Assembly (NCBI GenBank): GCA_964440095.1
Contig: CAYTPZ010000017.1
Coordinates: forward strand, 1-38,879
Direction of reading: 5' to 3'
DNA: 38,879 bases
From: JACNKJ01 sp964440095
GTDB taxonomy: Bacteria; Krumholzibacteriota; Krumholzibacteriia; JACNKJ01
Shown here: one piece after another, positions 15,640 to 22,269 of the stretch
Numbering within the stretch: the stretch's first letter is position 1
Layout of the letters: every line of letters starts with the position of its first letter
Position numbers and translations under genes: made by a program
Notes under the pieces: model-generated
Told to the model about the DNA's origin: nothing
Databases searched by the model: none
Seen by the model: only the letters and a program-made list of their open reading frames with translations

Positions 15640-17445
15640 CTAGTTTATAAGCAAGCCGCCGCGCTGATAGATGCTCACCTGCACCTCGCTGAAGGCCTTG
15701 CCCTGAATCACCGTGCCGTCGGCGCGTGTGATCTCGCCGGTGGACAGATCCACCTCGATCTCTTCCCCGTTCTCGATACCGCTCTTCACCAGATCCGCCT
15801 CCATAATCGGCATGCCCGCGTTGATGGCATTGCGCTCGTAGATGGAGCCGTAGCTCTCGGCGATGAGAAGGGGAATGCCTAGCGACTTGAAGCAGTCCAC
15901 CGCCTGCTGGCGGCTGGAGCCCGCACCGAAGTTGGCGCCGGTGATCACGATGTCGCCGGGCTTCGCCTTCTTGGCGAAATCTTCCCAGCCTTCCAGATTG
16001 TCGAAGGCGTACTGTCCCATCTCGTCAAGATCGGTGATGGCCAGGTAGCGATTGTGGAAGATCATGTCGGTGTCGATGTTGTCCTGCCTAACCACCCAGA
16101 CGCGGCCCTTGAACTTCACGGGCTTTTCGCTGGCCTTGGCGCCCGCCGCATGCTCCACCCTGGGCGTGGGGGCCGAGCCGAACTCGAAGTTCATGGCTTC
16201 GGCGGGAATTTCACCTTCATGGGCGATGACTCCGGCCACGGCGCTGGCCGCCACGGTGGAGGGACTGGCCAGGTAAACTTCGCCCTTGCCCTGCTTGCCC
16301 GGGAAGTTGCGATTGCCCGTGGAAATGGTCACCTCGTCGGGTCCGTTCATGCCGATCTGCCCGGCGGCGCAACCGCCGCAGCCGGCGTTGCCCACCAGGG
16401 CGCCCGAGTCCTTGAAGATTTCGATGAGACCCTCGTCGAGGGCCTGACGCCAGATCTTGTCGGTGGTCGGCACGATTTTCAACACCACACCGGGAGCCAC
16501 CTGGCGGCCCTTGAGCACGTCTGCTGCCGCGCGAAGATCTTCGATGCGTCCGTTGGTGCAGCTGCCCACGAAGGCCGAGTCGATCTTGCGACCGGCGGCC
16601 TCGGCGATGGGATGTGTGTCTTCGGGATGCCCGGGCCGCGCGATCATGGGCGCGAGACCTTCGATGTCGATTTCCACTGTCTTGGCGTACTCGGCGTCTG
16701 CATCCGGGTACATGGGCTCGAAATCGCCCGCGCCCTTGGAGCGGCAAAAATCGATGACTTCCTGATTCGGCGGGAACAGCGTGATGATGGCACCCATCTC
16801 GGTGGCCATCGACGCGATGGTAATGCGATCGCTCAGGCCAAGGGTGTCCACGAACTCGCCGTGATACTCGGCTGCGTGACCGAGCAGGCCGGCGGCGCCC
16901 ATCTTGCCGAGCACGGCCAGCACGATGTCTTTGGGCCGCGCCAGGGGACTGGGCTGGCCTTTGAGCACGATCTTGATCGAAGGAGGCAGTTTGAACCAGG
17001 TGCGACCGAAGGCGAAGACGTGGGCCATGTCCACATCGCCCAGACCCTGGCCGAAGGCCCCGAAAGCGCCCACGATATTCGCATGACTGTCGGTGGATAC
17101 CATGGTCACGCCGGGGTAGATGAGCCCGTTCTCGGCGGTCACGTGGGTCCCGATGCCCGTGTCGATGTCGAAAACCTTCACGCCTTCCTTGCGAGCGAAT
17201 AGGCGGCAGCGCTGCTGATTGGCGGCGTACTTCTGATCGCTTCCCGTGGGATTGGTATCGAAGGTGAAGAAGGTCTTGGCCGGATCGTCCAGGCCGAGAT
17301 TTCCATCTTCCAGATTCTTCACCACATTGGCGCCGCCGAAGTCGCGGGCTACGCGAACGTCGATTTCAAGGTCTACGATGTCGCCGGCTTTGGCATCCGC
17401 TCCGCCGTGGGCGCCGATGATTTTCTCGATAAGGGTCTTGCCCAT
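15640..17445 (-). CDS. One-chain aconitase / isopropylmalate isomerase-family hydratase (large and small domains fused)
   Basis: A 601-aa [4Fe-4S] hydro-lyase. Residues 1-430 match the large (LeuC-like) part, with STDSHANIVGAFGAFGQG near 117-134 and the three cluster ligands Cys296 (SCTNGR), Cys356 and Cys359 (CGGCAAG). Residues 445-601 match the small (LeuD-like) part: DNIDTDMIFHNRYL (455-468) and GANFGAGSSRQQA (503-515), the swivel-domain substrate loop. In isopropylmalate isomerase the specificity loop reads YLRT or similar; here it is YLAI, so the substrate is probably not isopropylmalate. Context with isocitrate dehydrogenase, citrate lyase and malic enzyme favours aconitase activity (citrate to isocitrate), an inference. 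Start at 17445 follows GGAGG. It is transcribed alone, with a heptamer array between it and the next gene upstream. Confidence 0.85.
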   Translation of the reverse strand: MGKTLIEKIIGAHGGADAKAGDIVDLEIDVRVARDFGGANVVKNLEDGNLGLDDPAKTFFTFDTNPTGSDQKYAANQQRCRLFARKEGVKVFDIDTGIGTHVTAENGLIYPGVTMVSTDSHANIVGAFGAFGQGLGDVDMAHVFAFGRTWFKLPPSIKIVLKGQPSPLARPKDIVLAVLGKMGAAGLLGHAAEYHGEFVDTLGLSDRITIASMATEMGAIITLFPPNQEVIDFCRSKGAGDFEPMYPDADAEYAKTVEIDIEGLAPMIARPGHPEDTHPIAEAAGRKIDSAFVGSCTNGRIEDLRAAADVLKGRQVAPGVVLKIVPTTDKIWRQALDEGLIEIFKDSGALVGNAGCGGCAAGQIGMNGPDEVTISTGNRNFPGKQGKGEVYLASPSTVAASAVAGVIAHEGEIPAEAMNFEFGSAPTPRVEHAAGAKASEKPVKFKGRVWVVRQDNIDTDMIFHNRYLAITDLDEMGQYAFDNLEGWEDFAKKAKPGDIVITGANFGAGSSRQQAVDCFKSLGIPLLIAESYGSIYERNAINAGMPIMEADLVKSGIENGEEIEVDLSTGEITRADGTVIQGKAFSEVQVSIYQRGGLLIN

Positions 17446-17514
17446 GTCCGCCTCCGCAAGGATGGGGTTGAATCTCTACAATGAAACCTGAATGCTGCCG
17501 GGAGCAAGTGCTAT

Positions 17515-17542
17515 CCGCCGACCGCTGGCCGCTGACCGCCAG
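17515..17542. repeat. Heptanucleotide array, left arm (4 units)
   Basis: Units CCGCCGA, CCGCTGG, CCGCTGA, CCGCCAG in strict 7-nt phase. The reverse complement (GCGGTCA, GCGGCCA, GCGGTCG) resembles the GCGGTAA units of the array at 17578-17619. The two arrays are thus inverted around a terminator, the same layout as at 5764-5886. Confidence 0.78.
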
Positions 17543-17573
17543 AAAAATCCCTCCCCCGGAATTGGGGGAGGGG
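17543..17573 (-). terminator. Intrinsic terminator of the Omp28-like gene
   Basis: Stem CCCTCCCCC / GGGGGAGGG (17549-17557 with 17564-17572) with a 6-nt loop. On the minus strand it is followed by ATTTTTC. It sits between the two inverted heptamer arrays. Confidence 0.85.
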
Positions 17574-17577
17574 TCTT

Positions 17578-17619
17578 GCGCTTAGCGGTAGGCGGTAAGC
17601 GGTAAGCGGTAAGCGCTTA
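17578..17619. repeat. Heptanucleotide array, right arm (6 units)
   Basis: Six exact-phase units: GCGCTTA, GCGGTAG, GCGGTAA, GCGGTAA, GCGGTAA, GCGCTTA. The last three bases of the array are the complement of the TAA stop of the Omp28-like gene, so the repeat abuts and includes the stop codon. Confidence 0.85.
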
Positions 17620-19515
17620 CTTCGCCAGTACGACCTTCGTCATGTCGCTCTTCTCGTTCGAGCTGAAACGGATCAAGTAGAGACCGGAAGCCATGGGCTG
17701 ACCGGCATCGTCCATTCCGTTCCACTCGGAGAAGTGCGTTCCCGCGTCGAGCTGTCCCTCGTGCAGGGTGCGCATGAGGCGCCCGCTCACATCGAAGACC
17801 TGGACGGTGGCCATGCCGGCCGTGTCCATGGAGTATTCGATGCGCGTCTTCGGGTTGAAGGGATTGGGGAAGCTACCCATGAGACCGAAGGCCGAAGCCT
17901 GATCATCAACATTGGTGCCGCCTTCGATCATATGCAGGAAGTTGGTACCAGACTGCAGAATCACGCCTGAGTTCATGTCACGCACGTAAACCGTGCCGCG
18001 CATTTCATCATAGACGTATTCGGGATCCAAAGGCATGTCCACAATGTAGGTGTGCGGTCCCACGGTGCCCGAAACGGGAATGCCCGCGGAAGTCCCAGGG
18101 AACATGCGGCGGAAAGCCTGCATGTGGATGGGCTCACCGTTGCCGCCATTGTGCACGATGTTGTCTTCGGTGAGCGAGCAGAAGAGCTGATAATCGCCCT
18201 CGGGACGAAGGTTGCCCGTGATGTTCACCGTCACCGCGAGCTGCTCGCTGGTGGGAACCCACTGCAGATCGATGTGCATGGGACTCACCCAGCTCTTGGC
18301 GGTCTCGAGTCCCGCGACCATGTTGCTGCCGGTGTGCTCGAGGTACCAGAAAGCATCGAGCCAGAAATCCGGCACGCCGCTTACGCCGAACTCGCCCACA
18401 AGTGCATTGGCCTGGGTGGGATTGTGCAGATACATGATGTCGCCGCCATAGGGCCAGGACACGTGCACGCGAACCAGGGCCACATCGTTACCCTGACCGG
18501 GCATGTAGGCGTCCAGGGCCTGGTTGGCTTGCACACAGGGGCCGCAGCCCGAGTTGGTCCAGAGCATGCCGAAGGGAACATGGTCGTCGAAATAGGTGGT
18601 GAACTGTCCCGTGTAGCTGTCGTTGCTCTCGTCGCCGTCGCCGTCCAGATAGCTGGCGGCGGTCACATCATAATAGTGTCCGGGCTGCAGGGTGAAGTTC
18701 GGGAAGGTCACCACTTCCTGGAAGCCGGGGCCAAGGTCGGTAACATCGGCGTTTTCGGCGTAGACCACCGAGCCCGATTCCCAGATCTGCAGGATCACGT
18801 TGAAGGTCTCGGTTCCCAGGCCGAAGTTTTCAACCGTAGCCGTGGGAGCGACCACCTGCGGAGCGTTTTCATTGCCGCCGTCGGGATAGACGGCCACCAC
18901 GCCCACGTCATTGCCGCTGGGCGTGTAGACCCGCACATCATCGATGATCCAGGCGTCGCTCACGCCGGCCGGTCCGCGATAACGGAAGGCCACGTAGACC
19001 GTGGACTCGCCCACGTAGTCCACCATGTTCACGGTGGTGGGATCGCCGCCGTCGAATCCGCCGATGTCATGATTGGAGGGAGTCCAGTAGACCAGTTCGC
19101 TGAAGGCGCCGGGATCGGTCTGGCTGGTGGTGCTCACCATGATGTAGTGATGTCCGCCACTGGATTCCCAGTTGTAACCGCGCTCGAAGAATTCGAGTTT
19201 GGGGTTGATGGCGCTGCTCAGATCGAGGGCCGGCATGACCAGCCATTCGTCCTGGCTCGCGGGATTGGTCCAGCACCAGGCCGCCCAGGTTCCGGAATGG
19301 GAATCCCAGTTGGTGCGGCTCCAGTTGGCAGTCGTTGTAGTGATCTCGGCCCAGCCTACCGGGGGCCAGTCGGCCGGCTCGAAGTCGTAGCTGTAGATGT
19401 CGTCGTCGCGGTCATTGGATTGGGGAAGATGCGCAGGCGCCGCCAGCGCAGCGAGCGCGAGAAGTAGGCTCGCGGTCGCCAAGCAGAAGCCCTTACGGAA
19501 GTGGATCGATCGCAT
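17617..19515 (-). CDS. Secreted Omp28/thioredoxin-like protein with FlgD-like sorting domain
   Basis: A 632-aa exported protein. Residues 1-26 are a signal peptide. Roughly 43-200 form a cleaved-adhesin/choice-of-anchor J-type beta-sandwich (SYDFEPADWPPVGW, then AWIIDDVRVY). About 205-310 are a CARDB-like Ig domain (DVGVVAVYPDGGNENAPQ). About 311-440 form a thioredoxin-like Omp28 domain with a CGPC active site (Cys324, Cys327) in FGMLWTNSGCGPC. The C-terminal 88 residues form the PNPFNP sorting domain ending MTKVVLAK. A CGPC pair implies disulfide redox activity outside the cytoplasm, though Omp28 proteins are not biochemically well defined. The start at 19515 has GGAGG 7 nt upstream and begins the signal peptide; a longer in-frame start lacks this. 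Confidence 0.85.
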   Translation of the reverse strand: MRSIHFRKGFCLATASLLLALAALAAPAHLPQSNDRDDDIYSYDFEPADWPPVGWAEITTTTANWSRTNWDSHSGTWAAWCWTNPASQDEWLVMPALDLSSAINPKLEFFERGYNWESSGGHHYIMVSTTSQTDPGAFSELVYWTPSNHDIGGFDGGDPTTVNMVDYVGESTVYVAFRYRGPAGVSDAWIIDDVRVYTPSGNDVGVVAVYPDGGNENAPQVVAPTATVENFGLGTETFNVILQIWESGSVVYAENADVTDLGPGFQEVVTFPNFTLQPGHYYDVTAASYLDGDGDESNDSYTGQFTTYFDDHVPFGMLWTNSGCGPCVQANQALDAYMPGQGNDVALVRVHVSWPYGGDIMYLHNPTQANALVGEFGVSGVPDFWLDAFWYLEHTGSNMVAGLETAKSWVSPMHIDLQWVPTSEQLAVTVNITGNLRPEGDYQLFCSLTEDNIVHNGGNGEPIHMQAFRRMFPGTSAGIPVSGTVGPHTYIVDMPLDPEYVYDEMRGTVYVRDMNSGVILQSGTNFLHMIEGGTNVDDQASAFGLMGSFPNPFNPKTRIEYSMDTAGMATVQVFDVSGRLMRTLHEGQLDAGTHFSEWNGMDDAGQPMASGLYLIRFSSNEKSDMTKVVLAK

Positions 19516-19604
19516 GGAGTCCTCCGTGTTGTGGATAGTCGCCAAACTGCGTGAAACGTAGCTCAATTCTACCACAAACGGAGTTTACCGGGAAGCGGAT
19601 GAAT

Positions 19605-20402
19605 CTAGCCGACGATATCCTCGCCACCATCCACGCCGATGATATTCCCGCTGATAAAGCGACCGCCGGGTCCGGAAAGAGCCACGATGGCTTCGGCTAC
19701 GTCCTCGGGTGTGGTGAGACGTCCGAAGGGATTTCGCTTCCGCGCCTCTTCCAGCAGTTTCTCGTTTCCGGGAATCATGCGGAGGGCGGGAGTGTCGGTA
19801 ACGCCGGCGCGAATGGAATTGGCGGTGACGCCCAAACGACCCAACTCGCTGGCGATTTGGCGAATGTGACTTTCCAGTGAAGCCTTGGCCGCGCTCACGG
19901 CGCCATAGCTTTCGATCACGCGGGTGCCGCCGGAACTGGTCATGGCGAAGACGCGGCCGCCTTCACCTAGCAGGCCTGCGCGATAGAGGTCCTGTGCCCA
20001 GTAAACCAGGCTGTGGGCCATAACATCCAAGGTCATTTCCATACGATCGCGACGCATGGCCTTGTCGTCGATATCCTCGGGGAAGTAGGGGAGCAGGGTG
20101 CCGAATGCGAGAGAGTGCATGAGGATCTTCACACCTTCCACGCCGCGCTCGGCCAGCGCGGTCATGACTTCGGCGCGCTTTTCCTCACTGGATGCATTGA
20201 TGTTGAAGAAGAGAGCGTTGACACCCTGGCCCTCGATATCTTCCACAAGGGCGTGGACTGCGGGCATGGTGGCCTTGCGATCCAGGTGGATGCCTACAAT
20301 GTGACAACCCTCACGGGCCAGGGCCCGCGCGGTGGCTGCCCCAAATCCGCTGGATGCGCCCAAAATGATGGCCCACTGGCCGGCGAGTGATTTTTCGCTC
20401 AT
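19605..20402 (-). CDS. Enoyl-ACP reductase-like short-chain dehydrogenase (FabI/FabL type)
   Basis: A 265-aa SDR oxidoreductase. It carries GASSGFG (15-21) as the nucleotide-binding glycine motif. The Tyr166 to Lys173 pair is spaced Y-x6-K (YGAVSAAK), the pattern of FabI/FabL enoyl-ACP reductases rather than the Y-x3-K of ordinary SDRs. MHSLAFGTLLPYF (95-107) and SIRAGVTDTPAL (196-207) are also FabI/FabL-like, and FISGNIIGVDGGEDI closes the protein. It probably reduces trans-2-enoyl-ACP in fatty acid elongation; the cofactor is not assignable by eye. I use the second ATG at 20402 because GAGGAG abuts the first ATG but sits 6 nt from the second. It is a lone gene, divergent from the deacetylase-like gene. 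Confidence 0.82.
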   Translation of the reverse strand: MSEKSLAGQWAIILGASSGFGAATARALAREGCHIVGIHLDRKATMPAVHALVEDIEGQGVNALFFNINASSEEKRAEVMTALAERGVEGVKILMHSLAFGTLLPYFPEDIDDKAMRRDRMEMTLDVMAHSLVYWAQDLYRAGLLGEGGRVFAMTSSGGTRVIESYGAVSAAKASLESHIRQIASELGRLGVTANSIRAGVTDTPALRMIPGNEKLLEEARKRNPFGRLTTPEDVAEAIVALSGPGGRFISGNIIGVDGGEDIVG

Positions 20403-20485
20403 CTTCATCTCCTCATCGTGGGCGCAGAATAGACAAGGACCTTCATCCCGTCAACGGGCCTTCCCAGTGGAGTTTCGGGTCCGAC

Positions 20486-20491
20486 TATACT
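20486..20491 (+). promoter_or_regulatory. -10 box of the deacetylase-like gene (possible leaderless mRNA)
   Basis: TATACT ends about 11 nt before the ATG at 20503. No Shine-Dalgarno is visible, so transcription would start at or within a few bases of the start codon. No good -35 is seen. Confidence 0.45.
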
Positions 20492-20502
20492 AGTTTTGCA
20501 TC

Positions 20503-21435
20503 ATGAACAGGCCTCTCGCTCTCTACTCCGACCTCGCCTTTCTCGAGCACAAGACCGGCGGATTCCATCCTGAGAATCCCGATCGCCTGCGTGTGATCGA
20601 GCCTGTGCTCCATGCCTTTGCGCAAGATGGCGCCGAGCGGGTGACTCCGTGTCCGCCACTGTCCGAGCAAGAACTAACCTGGATCCACGACGCGACCCAC
20701 GTTGCTCTGGTGAAAACGGCCTGCCGCAAAGGTCCCACATCCCTCGACTCGGACACCCATGTTGCGCCTGCCAGCTGGGATGCGGGTCTGCGCGCTGCAG
20801 GCGCGGTCGTGGACGCATCTCGCAAAGTTTTGGAGGGGAAAATTCGCCGGGCCTTCTGCGCCGTACGTCCGCCGGGGCATCATGCCGAGAGTGACAAGGC
20901 CATGGGCTTTTGCCTCTTCAACAATGTTGCGCTGGCTGCCGAGGCACTCAAGCGCGAGGGCCTCGAGCGCATTGCCATCGTGGATTTCGACGTGCACCAC
21001 GGCAACGGAACCCAACGCAGTTTCTGGAATGATCCAGCCGTATTTTACGCGAGCTGCCATCAATATCCCCACTATCCTGGAACTGGGGCTCCCGATGAGA
21101 CCGGTGGTCAGGACGCGCCGGGAGGCATTCTCAACGAAGCCATGCCAGCAGGTGCCGGTGACTTGGAATACCTGGCCTGGCTCCAAGGCCCTCTCGGCGA
21201 AGCTCTTCGCGAGTTCAAACCCCAGTTCCTTCTGGTCTCGGCCGGTTTCGACGGCCATGTGGACGATCCCTTGGCAGGGCACAATGTGAGCAGCGAGGGA
21301 TATGGCCTCATCGGCCGCGCGCTGGTGGATTTGGTCGAAGAACTTTGCGATGGGAAGATGGTTTCGGCTCTCGAAGGGGGCTATCATCCGCGGGTTCTGC
21401 CCGAGAGCTTGGCCCTCTATCTGAGTGAGCAGTAG
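20503..21435 (+). CDS. Histone deacetylase-family hydrolase (acetylpolyamine amidohydrolase-like)
   Basis: A 310-aa Zn-dependent amidohydrolase of the arginase/deacetylase fold. The catalytic set is complete: RPPGHHAE with the His126-His127 pair, DFDVHHGNG supplying Asp161, Asp163 and His165, Asp250 in SAGFDGH as the third zinc ligand, and Tyr294 in EGGYHP. HPENPDRL (22-29) is the usual N-terminal block. Bacterial members remove acetyl groups from lysine, polyamines or small molecules; the substrate cannot be read from sequence. The Tyr suggests a true deacetylase of the class II/AcuC-like type. It is followed after about 100 bp by efp, which has its own promoter, so operon membership is unlikely. 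Confidence 0.9.
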   Translation: MNRPLALYSDLAFLEHKTGGFHPENPDRLRVIEPVLHAFAQDGAERVTPCPPLSEQELTWIHDATHVALVKTACRKGPTSLDSDTHVAPASWDAGLRAAGAVVDASRKVLEGKIRRAFCAVRPPGHHAESDKAMGFCLFNNVALAAEALKREGLERIAIVDFDVHHGNGTQRSFWNDPAVFYASCHQYPHYPGTGAPDETGGQDAPGGILNEAMPAGAGDLEYLAWLQGPLGEALREFKPQFLLVSAGFDGHVDDPLAGHNVSSEGYGLIGRALVDLVEELCDGKMVSALEGGYHPRVLPESLALYLSEQ

Positions 21436-21466
21436 CCGTCACCCACTTCAGCCATGGCTAAGAATC

Positions 21467-21495
21467 TTGCTTGTTTCGGTCGCTCTTGCTAGTTT
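21467..21495 (+). promoter_or_regulatory. Promoter of efp
   Basis: TTGCTT (21467-21472), 17 nt, TAGTTT (21490-21495), about 45 nt before the ATG at 21542. The -10 matches rRNA promoter P2. Confidence 0.7.
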
Positions 21496-21541
21496 TAGCG
21501 ATGAATTCCGAATTCTACATTTTGCCTCTCCAAGGAGAATC

Positions 21542-22102
21542 ATGAAAATCCTCGCCTCTCAGGCCCGCACGGGCAATGTCCTCGAGATCGACGGTGAGCT
21601 TTGGCGCGTCTCCGATCACACTCATGTGACTCCCGGTAAAGGCCCTGCGCACATCCAGTTGAAAATGAAAAACCTGCAGACGGGTTCAAATAAGGAATCA
21701 CGCCATTCGACCAGCGACAAAGTCGAAAAAGTGGACGTGATGACCGAGAAGAAGGAATTCCTCTACGACGGTGGGGGCGAGTTCGTCTTCATGGATGTTC
21801 AGAACTACGAGCAGATTTCACTAAATCCCGATCTGGTTGAGGATGTGAAGCTCTACCTGGTGCCCAATATCGTCTGTGATATCCAGACCTATCAGGGCCG
21901 CGTGGTGGGTATCGCCCTGCCCAAGGTGGTGGAATTGGACATCGTGGAGACGCCTCCGGAGGTCAAGGGCGGCACAGCCACCGCCCAGACCAAGCCGGCC
22001 ACCTTGGAGACCGGCCTCGTGGTGACGGTGCCGGGTTTCGTGAATACCGGCCAGAAAATCCGTGTAGACACGACCACGGGCAAGTATCTAGAGCGCGCCT
22101 AG
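21542..22102 (+). CDS. efp: Translation elongation factor P
   Basis: A 186-aa three-domain beta-barrel factor that binds the ribosome at the E site and relieves stalling at consecutive prolines. The tip loop of domain I is TPGKGPAH, placing a lysine (Lys33) at the position modified in many bacteria; E. coli has PGKGQA. The C-terminal OB domain ends with GLVVTVPGFVNTGQKIRVDT, standard for EF-P. AAGGAG lies 6 nt before the ATG. No epmA, epmB or earP-like modification gene is nearby, so the modification state is open. The intrinsic terminator follows at 22152. Confidence 0.97.
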   Translation: MKILASQARTGNVLEIDGELWRVSDHTHVTPGKGPAHIQLKMKNLQTGSNKESRHSTSDKVEKVDVMTEKKEFLYDGGGEFVFMDVQNYEQISLNPDLVEDVKLYLVPNIVCDIQTYQGRVVGIALPKVVELDIVETPPEVKGGTATAQTKPATLETGLVVTVPGFVNTGQKIRVDTTTGKYLERA

Positions 22103-22151
22103 GGGCAGACCCTTTCGGGTAATAGCGTTAGCTTGTGACATTATTCACAAA

Positions 22152-22194
22152 AGCCCAGGCCTATCCTTGACGATGCGGGGTCTGGGCTGTTTTA
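22152..22194 (+). terminator. Terminator of efp
   Basis: Stem AGCCCAGGCC / GGTCTGGGCT (10 bp, one G-T pair) with a 17-nt loop, followed by GTTTTA. Confidence 0.75.
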
Positions 22195-22221
22195 TGTTCA
22201 GGAGCGTTTAATCCGGTTCAT

Positions 22222-22250
22222 GGACGGCGGTCAGTTTCGGCCGCCCGTCC
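22222..22250 (+). other. Leader hairpin before malic enzyme gene
   Basis: GGACGGCGG pairs with CCGCCCGTCC (one bulged base) about 8 nt before the Shine-Dalgarno. There is no T-run, so it is not a terminator. It may affect translation initiation or mRNA stability. Confidence 0.4.
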
Positions 22251-22269
22251 TTGCATAGAGGTGAAACCC

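Noticed and set aside
16054..17202. 382-codon plus-strand frame opposite the hydratase
   Set aside because: Gly/His/Ala-rich shadow with no domain; the minus-strand gene is certain.
18052..19467. 471-codon plus-strand frame opposite the Omp28-like gene
   Set aside because: Shadow frame, Gly/His/Val-rich; the minus-strand protein has signal peptide, CGPC and sorting domain.
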